Positions 8,666 to 18,391 of a stretch of 64,000 nt of DNA are shown in pieces; positions within the stretch are counted from its first letter, which is position 1; each line of letters begins with the position of its first letter. Origin of the DNA: Chryseobacterium sp. Tr-659. GTDB lineage: Bacteria > Bacteroidota > Bacteroidia > Flavobacteriales > Weeksellaceae. Location: assembly GCF_011752975.1 (NCBI RefSeq), contig NZ_VWWP01000001.1, positions 744,001 to 808,000 on the forward strand, given 5' to 3'. A program made the translations under genes and the position numbers. The notes below the pieces were generated by a model that saw only the letters and a list, made by a program, of their open reading frames with translations, had not been told where the DNA came from and searched no databases.

Positions 8666-11458
8666 ATGAATGTAAAATTATATGTATTGAGTGCAGGGGT
8701 TATGTTCTTTTTTGGGCAGACTGTCTTTGCACAGAAAGTAAAAAAGGATACTATTTCTAAAATTGATGAAGTAGTGGTTACAGGGTATCGTGATAAGAAA
8801 ACCGATGAAATAAATCAAGCTCAATCCGTTATAAGCGGTGATGAGCTGAAGCAGCTATCTAATACATTATCATTAGTCAATATGATGCAGGGGAAAGCTC
8901 CGGGGGTTTTAGTGCAGACATTGAGTGGCCAGCCTGGAAGCTCAGGGGCTATTACCATCCGAGGATTTTCCAATTTTTCTAATACAGGGGCTTTAGTTGT
9001 TATAGATGGGCAATACTCATCCTTTGCACAATTAAATGCTTTAAATCCAAGCGATGTAGAATCTCAGGTAATACTTAAAGACGCTGCGGCAACTGCTCAG
9101 TATGGATCAAGAGCCGCTGCAGGAGTTATAGTAGTCACAACAAAGAGAGGAGCCAGAGGAAATACTAAGTATAGCTTTGCTTCAAGATTTGGTACTTCAT
9201 GGAAGGTTTCAGATAAGGAAATGAATTTTGAAATGATGGATGCTGGTCAGAAATTAGCATGGGAAAACAAAATATCCCCTTTAGTTGGAAATCCATCAAG
9301 GTCTGATGAAGAAATCAGAAGACTCACGCTGCTCAATCATGATTGGGAAAAAGATATCTTGAAAAACTCTAGTGAAGAGACTTATTTTTTTACAGCAAGT
9401 GGCGGAACTGATAGAAGTTTATTTTATTATTCATTAGGATATGACAGTAATTCAGGAATTGTGCAATATTTGAATGCACTAAAAAGATATACGGCAAGGT
9501 TTAATTTTGAAAATCAATTAAACGATCATATCAAAATTGGTTTAAATGCTTCTTTACAATACCAAAAAACCCAAAATCAAAGAGATTTGAACAATGGACA
9601 AAATCCTTTTGGTTTTATGTATAGAGCTAATGCTTACGAACCTGTTTATTTGGCTAATGGATCATTTAACCCTACTAATGTAGGATTTCCTGTTCTGGAA
9701 GCTCTTCAAAGGAATACAGCAGCTAATAGTAATCTCAGGTTAAATGGAAATATTTTTGGGGAGTATAAGTTCACGAACTGGCTAAAGTTTAGGTCTTCTT
9801 TTTACAATACTTTTGCCCAGTTGAAAGGCAAAACAGTGATGCAGCCCGGTTCTTTTCTCGATGTTATTTTAGGATATAACGGACAAGTAAGTGAGAGTAA
9901 TAGCGATTTATATTATTTTACAGCTAATCAGAGATTGGATTTTGACAGAAAATTTGGAAAGCATAAGATAAGCGCAACAGCATTTTATGAATACAGTAGT
10001 GAAAATACAAATTCTTTAAGTGCAATAGGACAAAATTACAGAACTCCGGGTCTTGATATTTTAAGTAATATGGTTACTCCAAATGCAGTAGCTGGTTCAA
10101 GGACTCAAACCAGAAGAACTGCCCTGGCTTTGTTAGCGGATTATAATTATGATTTGAGATATTTAGTAAGTGCATCTGTAAGGAGAGATGGTAGTTCAAG
10201 ATTCGGATTAGATAATCAGTTTGGGATATTCTGGAGTGCCAGTGCTGCGTGGAATATAGCAAAAGAGCCTTTTATGAATATACCCAATTTGCAGGCATTG
10301 AAACTAAGAGCATCTTATGGTATTGCAGGAAATGATGCTCCGCTCCCTGATTATGTAAATCAGCCCTATGTAGGATTTGGCTTATATGGCCCAAGCGCCA
10401 CAACTTTTGTACCTGCCACTATAGGGTATAAACAGTTAGAATGGGAAAAAGTAAAAATTACAAATCTTGGTCTTGATTTTAATTATGATAATAGATTTAG
10501 AGGATCAGTAGAATACTTTATTAACAAAAGAAGTGATTTTTTACAACTAATCCCTAACGCAACAGTACAAGGAGGTTATACGGTCTATAATAATGCGGGT
10601 GATATGGAAAATAAAGGGGTAGAGGTAGATCTTTCAGCAGATATTATCAGAAAAAAAGATTGGAGCTTCCAATTAAGAGGAAATATTTCCCAAGTTGAAA
10701 ATAAAATTTTAGCATTAAGACCCGGAGAGACTTCCAGAAATATTGGAAATAATAATAAACTTGAAGTGGGAGAAATGCCTTTTTATTTTAGAATGGTAAG
10801 GTCAGCAGGAATAAACCCGGCTACAGGAGAAGCTTTATATTATACAACCCGTACCACCGCAAATCCTGGAGAGACATTTTATGATCTGCCTGGTGGAAGA
10901 GCTACCAACTTTTATTCTTCGCTTGATATTCAGGATATCAAAGATAAGTCTCCATTTCCAAAATATTTTGGAGGCTTTGGAGCCACCTTTACCTATAAAA
11001 GTTTTGATATAACAGCCGATTTCACGTATAAGTTTGGAGCATACTCTGTAAATAACGAAGCGCTGAATATGCTTGATCCTTCACAATATAATTACAATAA
11101 ACGGGTTGATGCAGTAAATTACTGGCAAAATCCGGGTGATACAAATGTATTGCCTAAACCTAACCCAAATGGTATTTGGATGACAGATTACTTTTTGCAG
11201 AAAACGGATTATATAAGGTTTAGAAGTTTAAATGTCGGATATACTTTTGATAAAAATTTCCTGGGTGAGAAAATTCCATTAAGCTCAATAAGAGTGTACG
11301 CACAGGCCCAAAACTTATTTATATGGACTAAATATGAGGGAGATCCTGAAGTTGCGGTAGGATCAGGGGAAGGAAATACGGCTGTACCCGGTTCCTATAC
11401 TTTATATACATATCCAACTCAAAAGAATGTCAGTGTAGGTATTGAATTACAATTTTAA
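8666..11458 (+). CDS. SusC/RagA-family TonB-linked outer membrane transporter (1)
   Basis: 930 residues. Signal peptide MNVKLYVLSAG...FAQ (about 1-22), a short linker, a TonB-box-like EVVVTGYR, then the plug (about 40-165, with IRGFSNF and KDAAATAQYGSRAAAGVIVVTTKRG) and a 22-strand barrel ending in VSVGIELQF. It lacks the N-terminal carboxypeptidase-regulatory-like domain of many SusC proteins, as do the next two copies. It should bind and import an oligomeric nutrient (glycan or peptide) with the SusD lipoprotein encoded 19 bp downstream, using TonB energy. No degradative enzyme is linked, so the substrate is unknown. Confidence 0.95.
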   Translation: MNVKLYVLSAGVMFFFGQTVFAQKVKKDTISKIDEVVVTGYRDKKTDEINQAQSVISGDELKQLSNTLSLVNMMQGKAPGVLVQTLSGQPGSSGAITIRGFSNFSNTGALVVIDGQYSSFAQLNALNPSDVESQVILKDAAATAQYGSRAAAGVIVVTTKRGARGNTKYSFASRFGTSWKVSDKEMNFEMMDAGQKLAWENKISPLVGNPSRSDEEIRRLTLLNHDWEKDILKNSSEETYFFTASGGTDRSLFYYSLGYDSNSGIVQYLNALKRYTARFNFENQLNDHIKIGLNASLQYQKTQNQRDLNNGQNPFGFMYRANAYEPVYLANGSFNPTNVGFPVLEALQRNTAANSNLRLNGNIFGEYKFTNWLKFRSSFYNTFAQLKGKTVMQPGSFLDVILGYNGQVSESNSDLYYFTANQRLDFDRKFGKHKISATAFYEYSSENTNSLSAIGQNYRTPGLDILSNMVTPNAVAGSRTQTRRTALALLADYNYDLRYLVSASVRRDGSSRFGLDNQFGIFWSASAAWNIAKEPFMNIPNLQALKLRASYGIAGNDAPLPDYVNQPYVGFGLYGPSATTFVPATIGYKQLEWEKVKITNLGLDFNYDNRFRGSVEYFINKRSDFLQLIPNATVQGGYTVYNNAGDMENKGVEVDLSADIIRKKDWSFQLRGNISQVENKILALRPGETSRNIGNNNKLEVGEMPFYFRMVRSAGINPATGEALYYTTRTTANPGETFYDLPGGRATNFYSSLDIQDIKDKSPFPKYFGGFGATFTYKSFDITADFTYKFGAYSVNNEALNMLDPSQYNYNKRVDAVNYWQNPGDTNVLPKPNPNGIWMTDYFLQKTDYIRFRSLNVGYTFDKNFLGEKIPLSSIRVYAQAQNLFIWTKYEGDPEVAVGSGEGNTAVPGSYTLYTYPTQKNVSVGIELQF

Positions 11459-11477
11459 ATTTTAAATCAATTAGAAA

Positions 11478-12941
11478 ATGAAAAATAAAGCAATAAAATT
11501 AAGCATATTAGGCCTTCTGTCATTAGGTGTTCTTTTCTCTTGTGAAAGAGAGCTGGAGCAGAAATCTTTTAGCCAGATACCGCTTGATGAGGCTATGACT
11601 TCTGAATCTAACTTTTCACAAGCAATTAATGGAGCGTATTCCGCTATAAAAGGATCTGGATACTTTTCGGTAGATACAGGAAATCAGCTTATAATCCCGG
11701 ATTTAACTACAGATAATTTAATATATAATCCTGAAGGTAGAGGATCTAACTTTACAGCTTATAACTGGAGCTTTTCATCTAATAATTCTTCAGTAACGGG
11801 GTTGTTTATACAAGCTTATTTCGTTATATCCAGGGCCAATATGCCGTTAAAATATATTAATAACCTTCCTATGGGTAATTTTAGAAATAATATTGAAGCG
11901 CATGCCCGTGCTGTAAGAGCTGCTGCTCATTTTGATTTGGTACGGGCGTATTGTAAAATTCCTACACAATCAGCAGATGCAAATGCCTCTTTAGGGATTC
12001 CTTATATTACTGAGTTTAATCCTTTGGAGAATAATACGATAAGAAATTTAACCGTAGCTCAGGTATATGATAACATTATAAGTGATTTGAATTTTGCTGT
12101 TAACAATATTACCGACAGTTCAGACAAATCCAAATTTTCCAAGGCTGCCATTTATGGGTTGCTATCAAGGGTATATTTGTATAAAGGAGACTATAATAAT
12201 GCCGTCTTAGCAGGAAATTCTAGTATTTCTTTATCATCGAGTGTAGGCTCAATAACCAATTTCCCCAATATCTGGTCCTCGAATAATACGGATGGAGTCC
12301 TTTTTAAAGTATTAAATTCTGCTCAGGAAGCTGTCACAGTTGGGGTTGCTTTTCAGCAAGGCGCATCTCCAACAGGTGGGAATATAAGATCCGAATATGT
12401 TGTTCCAAGATCATTGAATGATTTATATATTCCAACTGATATTAGAAAAGAGTCATATATAAGAACAAGTGCATATCAAGGGGTACAGAGAAATAATGTT
12501 ATTAAATGGGCTTTTAATATTGCTGGAGCAACGCCTTTAAACGTGGTAGAGGTAAAGTACCTAAGAACAGCTGAAGTATATTTAAATGTTGCTGAAGCAG
12601 CTTATAAATTAGGTAATGAAGTTTTAGCCAATACATTATTGAATAATTTAAAAGCCCAAAGGTATTCTGCCTATCTGCCTTCAATTCTTACAGGAACCAA
12701 TCTATGGAATGAAATTATGCTCCAAAGAAGGCTTGAATTGGCTTTTGAAAATGATAGATATTATACTTTTAAAAGACTAGGTCTTACAATGCAGAGAACA
12801 GGTGAAGGGGCTAATATAAATGGAACAGGAACTCCTTCGGTAATTCAGACAATTTTGCCAAATGACACGAGATGGCAGTGGCCGATTCCACAAGCCACAA
12901 TTAATATCACACCAGCATTTCAACAAAATCCAGGATATTAA
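11478..12941 (+). CDS. RagB/SusD-family nutrient-binding lipoprotein (1)
   Basis: 487 residues. Lipoprotein signal with the acylated cysteine at residue 22 (LGVLFSCERE). SusD features follow: an N-terminal helical TPR-like region with HARAVRAAAHFDLVRAYCKIP, a SRVYLYKGDY helix pair, and the C-terminal LQRRLELAFENDRYYTFKRLG block before a final NPGY. It forms the surface lid of the SusC-1 channel. It is 19 bp after susC-1 and in the same transcript. Closed by the long hairpin at 13042-13086. Ligand unknown. Confidence 0.94.
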   Translation: MKNKAIKLSILGLLSLGVLFSCERELEQKSFSQIPLDEAMTSESNFSQAINGAYSAIKGSGYFSVDTGNQLIIPDLTTDNLIYNPEGRGSNFTAYNWSFSSNNSSVTGLFIQAYFVISRANMPLKYINNLPMGNFRNNIEAHARAVRAAAHFDLVRAYCKIPTQSADANASLGIPYITEFNPLENNTIRNLTVAQVYDNIISDLNFAVNNITDSSDKSKFSKAAIYGLLSRVYLYKGDYNNAVLAGNSSISLSSSVGSITNFPNIWSSNNTDGVLFKVLNSAQEAVTVGVAFQQGASPTGGNIRSEYVVPRSLNDLYIPTDIRKESYIRTSAYQGVQRNNVIKWAFNIAGATPLNVVEVKYLRTAEVYLNVAEAAYKLGNEVLANTLLNNLKAQRYSAYLPSILTGTNLWNEIMLQRRLELAFENDRYYTFKRLGLTMQRTGEGANINGTGTPSVIQTILPNDTRWQWPIPQATINITPAFQQNPGY

Positions 12942-13023
12942 TTATGATAATTATTTAGGTAATTATTACAAGAAAAATAGAGTTAGAACTTGGTTTTCAA
13001 TATTATATTCAGAATTATAATGT

Positions 13024-13205
13024 ATTAATAAAGTTTCCAGCATAATAACAAAAAGACGGTCTCCAAGACCGTCTTTTTGTTATTATACACTTCGTTTGTT
13101 ATGTGAATTTTAAGAAAAACACACTTATTTTTCATTTTTTTTATCGAAATCAAGTATGTGTTTATTTTATATTTTTCATTGATTGATTTACATTAGTTTG
13201 TTTTT
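13024..13205 (+). repeat. Duplicated susD downstream block, copy 1 (terminator plus AT-rich tail)
   Basis: About 180 bp containing the terminator and a tail (CGTTTGTTATGTGAATTTTA onward) that recurs at 17966-18152 after susD-2 with few differences. No gene is present. With the block at 13200-13557 it fills the whole gap between susD-1 and susC-2. Confidence 0.8.
13042..13086 (+). terminator. Long terminator hairpin after susD-1
   Basis: Perfect 21-bp stem (13042-13062 with 13066-13086) around a CCA loop, core AGACGGTCT / AGACCGTCT. A T-tract lies within the 3' arm and an A-tract in the 5' arm, so it could act in both directions. Confidence 0.88.
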
Positions 13206-13557
13206 TATAGTCAAATTTTGTTTATTTTTTTATCATTTTGTTTGTTTTTTATGTAAAATTAAAATATTTTATTTTGGATATTATTAGTTAAAAAATTTCA
13301 TTTTATTAATTTTTTTTACTGTTTTTTAAAAAAAAGTGAAACGATTTGATTTTTTTTTATTTATAAAATTTCTATAAAAATTTTTTTTTAATTGAATTTT
13401 TTAATTAAAAAGAATAAATCCCATTTTAGTCTAACATTCACTTTTGTAATTAGTGAAATATATATAGTTTAACGTGTTGTTTTATAGTGGTTTGTGGGTT
13501 GATTTTATTAAGGATTATTAACATATTTGTTGCTGGAATATATTAAAATTTGTTAAT
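13200..13557 (+). repeat. Very AT-rich leader of susC-2, copy 2 of a duplicated upstream region
   Basis: Counterpart of 8312-8665. Mostly A/T tracts, no gene. It is nearly collinear with copy 1 and runs into the conserved promoter and first codons. Confidence 0.8.
13499..13529 (+). promoter_or_regulatory. Promoter of susCD unit 2
   Basis: TTG 13499-13501, 20-base spacer, CATATTTG 13522-13529, as in units 1 and 3. Confidence 0.75.
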
Positions 13558-16392
13558 ATGAATGTAAAATTATATGTATTGAGTGCCGGAGCTATGTTCT
13601 TTCTAGGACAGACGGCTTTTGCTCAGAAAGTGAAAAAGGATACGGCGGAAGTGAAGGGTATTGATGAGGTTGTAGTTCTTGGTTATAGAAATACAACTAA
13701 GAAAACAGCTTCTACGTCAGTGGCAACAATTGATAGTAAAACAATAGAAAACAGGCCTAATTCAAATGTTATGAATATTGTTCAAGGACAGTTGGCTGGA
13801 GTAAACGTTGCTGCAAGTACCGGGCAGCCTGGGGCTAAACCTACAGTTATCATTAGGGGGGTAGGTACATATAATGGTAATTCTGATCCATTGTATGTAA
13901 TTGATGGATTTCCTTCCAATAGTGACAATTTTAGGTCAATTAACCCGAATGACATCGATACATTTTCTGTATTGAAAGATGCTGCAGCAATTGCTGAATT
14001 TGGATCAAGAGGGGCTAATGGAGTAATATTAATTACAACAAAATCAGGGAGATATAACCAGAAAATGCGCTTCCGGTATAGCAGTCAGTTTGGAGTTTCT
14101 TTTTTACAGGATCCCAAATACAATTTTTCAAATTCTAAAGAATTGTTGACCCTACAAAAGAATTATGGAGTAGGCCTGGGGGCTAAAATGACTGATGAAC
14201 AAATTGCGAATTATACTATAAATACTGATTGGAGGAAAATTTTCTTCAGACCTGCAATTACTCAAAGTCATGATTTGTCAATAGAGTCTGGAGGGCAAAA
14301 TATTAATTCATATACATCTGTAGGCTATCTTGATAATGAAGGAATTTTAAAAACAACAGGACTTAAAAGATTTACTGTAAGAAATAACATTAATGGCAAG
14401 AGTGAAAATAATCGTTTCAAATACGCATTGGTTAGTGGCGTGGGCTTTTCTAAAAATAATGAAGCAATTCTAGATGCTGGAGCGATTAACAGAAATTATA
14501 TCTTAGGTGCCTACCAGTCTGCACCATATTTATCGCCTGATCTGTATCAGAATGGACAACAATTATTTGATTTATATTCCAAAGATGGTACATTGTTGTA
14601 TACGCCTTTAATGTTAATGGATAAGTTAGTAAATTATAATAATCTGACAGAGGAGACAAGGTTGGATATGGCTGCTAATTTATCATATAAAATTACCGAT
14701 GATTTTACAGCAAAAGTAAGAACCTCAGGGCAATATCTGGATACCAGATTTACTCAGGCAGAATATCCACTTTCTTTTAATGCGTTTTTATTTAAAGGAG
14801 CCCAGGAGTTTTCAGGTTTTGAAGATATGAATCAAAGAAGAGAGTTTTTATTTAATAATCTTTGGCAATTAGAGTATTCTAAAACCGTGGGTAAACATTC
14901 ATTTACCCTTCAGGGAAATGCTGAATATAATTATTCGCAGCTCAATATTAATAATGTGAGACAGAGAGGATTAGATCCAAAAACATTTGTTCCTGGAACA
15001 GGAGCTGGATATGTTACGGATACTTCAAACAATGATTTTTATGTGCCAACAACTAGTGCTACAAAACTAAAATGGGCGATGATCTCATATTTTGGTTCAT
15101 TAGACTATGATTTTAATAAGAAATATGGTATTACGGGAGTCTTGAGAAGAGATGGTACAAATAGATTCTTTGGTGAAAGGAGATGGGGAACTTTTTGGTC
15201 TGTTGGAGGAAGATGGAATCTAGATGAAGAAGAATTTATGGACAATGTAAAGTTTGTAGATGCATTTAAAATTAGAGCATCTTATGGTACACAAGGTAAT
15301 CAGAGAATTGTTGATGGAACTATTTATGCAGGATTGAACCCTCCGGGTTTTACCAATATTTACACCGTAGCCAATAATACTTACAATGGCAATCAAGGGT
15401 ATGCTATAAGTTTTGGGGATAGAAATTTACGATGGGAAACTACAAAACAATATAATATTGGATCCGATTTTGAATTCTTTAAAAGAAGATTGAGAGGATC
15501 ATTTGATTACTATGTTAAAAGGACCTATGACTTATATCTGCCTGATCCAACAGCGCCCGTGTTAGGGGCATTGAGTGTTGTAAGAAATACAGATGTTGTT
15601 TTACAAAATAAGGGTTTTGAGTTAAATTTGGCTTATGATGTACTGAGAAATAAAGAAAATGATATCTCATTAACACTCAGGGTAAATGGGTCGATTAATA
15701 ATCAAAAGATAAGTGGTATTCAATCAGGAGGAGGCAGGATAGCAGACGGATTATTAGTGACTGCTAATGGTGGGCTTCTTAGAGAATATTTTCTATACAA
15801 ATATTTAGGAGTAAACCCGAATAATGGTAATTTATTGTTTGAGGATGCGAATGGTAACCCAACAGAAAGCCCAAAAGATTCCGATAGAAAGCTAATGGGA
15901 ATAAATAGGTTGCCAAAGTATCAGGGAGGTTTTGGATTTGACTTTACCTACAAAAACTTCTTTGTTTCATCTACATTCACTTTTGTAGCAAAAGTAAAAC
16001 GTTTTGATTATGATATGTCTGGATTATATAATCCTAATAATTTAGCAGCATTTAATGTGGATCGGGATCTTTTAAATGCCTGGACATCCACCAATACAAA
16101 TACTGATGTTCCATCTCTTAAAGCTGCTAATCTTGGATTACAAGGGAATTCAGATAGATTCTTAAGAGATGCTTCTTATATTAGGCTTAGAAATGTTCAG
16201 GTAGGATATAGAATTCCCAAAAGGTATCTAAAAGGAACTTTTGTCAACGATATGTCAATTACGCTACAAGGAGAAAATTTACTCACATTTACAAAATGGA
16301 GAGGATATGATGCAGAGAGCCCTAACGGATCTGATCAACAAAGATATCCTTCTCCTAGAATTATAACGTTAGGTTTTGATGTTAAATTCTAA
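13558..16392 (+). CDS. SusC/RagA-family TonB-linked outer membrane transporter (2)
   Basis: 944 residues. The first 29 residues are nearly identical to SusC-1 (MNVKLYVLSAGAMFFLGQTA, then FAQKVKKDT), after which the proteins diverge much more. A TonB-box-like IDEVVVLGYR is followed by the plug with VIIRGVGTYNG, DPLYVIDGFP and KDAAAIAEFGSRGANGVILITTKSG, then the barrel to the terminal ITLGFDVKF. No carboxypeptidase-regulatory domain. Expected to be the TonB-energised channel partner of the SusD 23 bp downstream, in the outer membrane. Differences in the barrel and plug suggest a substrate other than that of copy 1. Confidence 0.95.
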   Translation: MNVKLYVLSAGAMFFLGQTAFAQKVKKDTAEVKGIDEVVVLGYRNTTKKTASTSVATIDSKTIENRPNSNVMNIVQGQLAGVNVAASTGQPGAKPTVIIRGVGTYNGNSDPLYVIDGFPSNSDNFRSINPNDIDTFSVLKDAAAIAEFGSRGANGVILITTKSGRYNQKMRFRYSSQFGVSFLQDPKYNFSNSKELLTLQKNYGVGLGAKMTDEQIANYTINTDWRKIFFRPAITQSHDLSIESGGQNINSYTSVGYLDNEGILKTTGLKRFTVRNNINGKSENNRFKYALVSGVGFSKNNEAILDAGAINRNYILGAYQSAPYLSPDLYQNGQQLFDLYSKDGTLLYTPLMLMDKLVNYNNLTEETRLDMAANLSYKITDDFTAKVRTSGQYLDTRFTQAEYPLSFNAFLFKGAQEFSGFEDMNQRREFLFNNLWQLEYSKTVGKHSFTLQGNAEYNYSQLNINNVRQRGLDPKTFVPGTGAGYVTDTSNNDFYVPTTSATKLKWAMISYFGSLDYDFNKKYGITGVLRRDGTNRFFGERRWGTFWSVGGRWNLDEEEFMDNVKFVDAFKIRASYGTQGNQRIVDGTIYAGLNPPGFTNIYTVANNTYNGNQGYAISFGDRNLRWETTKQYNIGSDFEFFKRRLRGSFDYYVKRTYDLYLPDPTAPVLGALSVVRNTDVVLQNKGFELNLAYDVLRNKENDISLTLRVNGSINNQKISGIQSGGGRIADGLLVTANGGLLREYFLYKYLGVNPNNGNLLFEDANGNPTESPKDSDRKLMGINRLPKYQGGFGFDFTYKNFFVSSTFTFVAKVKRFDYDMSGLYNPNNLAAFNVDRDLLNAWTSTNTNTDVPSLKAANLGLQGNSDRFLRDASYIRLRNVQVGYRIPKRYLKGTFVNDMSITLQGENLLTFTKWRGYDAESPNGSDQQRYPSPRIITLGFDVKF

Positions 16393-16415
16393 TTTAATAA
16401 ACTAAAATAATAGTA

Positions 16416-17963
16416 ATGAAAAAAATATTTAAATATATAGTGATAATGTCAGGGGTATTACTCACTTCTTGCAGTGATGAACTTATAACCCCCTTTACTC
16501 CTGGCTCTTTGACAGAGGAAACTGCAATTACGCAATCTGCTGACTTGCAAAAGCTGATGAATTCAACATATAGTATATTCTCTAATAGATCAGAAGCCGT
16601 ATTTAGCTCTGTTTTTACTGATGAGGTTGGGATTGGATATGCAAATGGAGGACAAGGGCTTTCTACAGAATATATCTTCTTGTTAATCCCTTCTTCAGTG
16701 CTTTCTGCCAATATATGGGTTGATACTTATACCGCTTTAGCAAGAGCTAATAGGGTTATTAAATATGCAGACAGTGTAGTGCCCGTGAATGCCGAAGATG
16801 CTGCATTGATTTCGAGACTGAAAGCGGAAGCATTAACCATGAGAGCTTATGGACACTTGAGGATATTAGCATATTATTCAACCAATCTCAAAGATGATAA
16901 TGCACTGGCTGGTATATTGGCAAATAGAATATTTGAGTCAACAGAAAAAGAAAATCCAAGAGTTAAGAATGGTGATTTCTATACACAAATCCACAATGAT
17001 TTGGATGCGGCGTTAGCAATTTATGGTGGTATTAATGGTTATGTTGCTAATAATAATTTTGCAAATAAAAACTTTACCAAAGGCTTGAAGGCTCGCGCTT
17101 ATGCATATAAAGGAGATTACCCCAATGCAGAAAAATGGGCAGATGAAGTCATTAATACTTCAGGAGTTACATTGGCAAACCAAGCAGATTATAGAAAAGT
17201 ATTTTTTACAGATAATGAGCCAGCAAATAAGGAAGTGATTTTCAGGTTAAAAAGAACGGCCCAGCAAAATTCACAGGCTACCAATTTACATAATGGATGG
17301 TGTTCTGTTGCTCCTAATTTAAATGGGTCTCCATTATTTGAAGTAAGTAGGGCTTTGTTTAATTTACTTGATCAAAGACCTACTGATGTAAGGCGAAATG
17401 TAATTGTGGCGCCATCTTCTATTATTGATCCCAATTATGCGACTTCTCCTGATTACAGAAACTCTGATAAATTGATTATTCAAAAGCATGGAGGAACTGA
17501 ATCAGGAAGTGTTACGGCAGCAACAACTGCTACCAATGGATTCAATAATGATTTTAAGATAATGAGAATTTCAGAAATGTATTTCATTAAAGCAGAGGCA
17601 AGAGCAGAAGCTGGAGATTTAGCGGGGGTTGGGTTAGCTTTAAAGTCTGTTCTGGATGCTAGATTTGGAGCTGCACAAATAGTTCCTGTATATGTAAATG
17701 CAACAGCTGCTTGGGCTGATATTTTAAAAGAGAGAAGGTTAGAGTTAGCTTATGAGGGACATCGTTTTATAGATATAAAAAGATTAGCAACAAAAGCCAA
17801 TGTTACCATTGATAGAGATCCGGCTGATTATTCTTCCAGTTCTTCGAACTATCCCGCTGCAAACCCGGCCAATCTGCCTAATAACAGCTATAAGTTTGCG
17901 TTACCAATTCCTCAGGATGAATTAAATGCAAATCCTGGTATAGTTCAGAACCCTGGATATTAG
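16416..17963 (+). CDS. RagB/SusD-family nutrient-binding lipoprotein (2)
   Basis: 515 residues. Lipobox cysteine at residue 19 (GVLLTSCSDEL). SusD hallmarks: RLKAEALTMRAYGHLRILAYYS helices, GLKARAYAYKGDYPNAEKWADEV (TPR-like), RISEMYFIKAEARAEAGD, and LKERRLELAYEGHRFIDIKRL near the end, closing with NPGY. Partner of SusC-2; the genes are 23 bp apart. Followed by the second copy of the duplicated terminator block. Confidence 0.94.
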   Translation: MKKIFKYIVIMSGVLLTSCSDELITPFTPGSLTEETAITQSADLQKLMNSTYSIFSNRSEAVFSSVFTDEVGIGYANGGQGLSTEYIFLLIPSSVLSANIWVDTYTALARANRVIKYADSVVPVNAEDAALISRLKAEALTMRAYGHLRILAYYSTNLKDDNALAGILANRIFESTEKENPRVKNGDFYTQIHNDLDAALAIYGGINGYVANNNFANKNFTKGLKARAYAYKGDYPNAEKWADEVINTSGVTLANQADYRKVFFTDNEPANKEVIFRLKRTAQQNSQATNLHNGWCSVAPNLNGSPLFEVSRALFNLLDQRPTDVRRNVIVAPSSIIDPNYATSPDYRNSDKLIIQKHGGTESGSVTAATTATNGFNNDFKIMRISEMYFIKAEARAEAGDLAGVGLALKSVLDARFGAAQIVPVYVNATAAWADILKERRLELAYEGHRFIDIKRLATKANVTIDRDPADYSSSSSNYPAANPANLPNNSYKFALPIPQDELNANPGIVQNPGY

Positions 17964-17965
17964 TT

Positions 17966-18152
17966 ATTAATAAATTTTCAACATAATAATAAAAAGACGG
18001 TCTCCAAGACCGTCTTTTTATTATTATACACGTCGTTTGTTATGTGAATTTTAAGAAAAATACACTTATTTTTCACTTTTTCGCTCGAAATTAAGCATGT
18101 GTTTATTTTATATTTTTCATCGATTCAATTTATATTGGTTTATTTTTTTAAT
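17966..18152 (+). repeat. Duplicated susD downstream block, copy 2
   Basis: Matches 13024-13205: the same hairpin core and the same tail with ACACTTATTTTTCA and GTGTTTATTTTATATTTTTCAT. The rest of the gap to susC-3 (18153-18332) is AT-rich, differs from the leaders of units 1 and 2, and holds no gene I can support. Confidence 0.8.
17983..18027 (+). terminator. Long terminator hairpin after susD-2
   Basis: Perfect 21-bp stem (17983-18003 with 18007-18027) with the same CCA loop as the copy at 13042-13086. Where copy 1 has a C-G pair (13049/13079), this copy has T-A (17990/18020), so pairing is kept. Confidence 0.88.
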
Positions 18153-18332
18153 CCATATTTTTTATTTGATGTAAATTGATTTTAATTTTAATTTTTGTTA
18201 AAATTCCCTTAATGTTTAAATTGAGTGATTTTTCGTTAATTTTTTCTAAATAATAAAAAATATTCCTTATCATTTTTAAAGGATCAATGTGAATATACCC
18301 GCTCTGTAAGGCCTTTTTCAGAACTTAATGAA

Positions 18333-18363
18333 TTGATGTTGTAGATATTTATTAACATATTTG
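18333..18363 (+). promoter_or_regulatory. Promoter of susCD unit 3
   Basis: TTG 18333-18335, 20-base spacer, CATATTTG 18356-18363, followed by the shared ATATATTAAAAT leader and the ATG. Confidence 0.75.
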
Positions 18364-18391
18364 TCCCTTCAATATATTAAAATTTGTTAAT

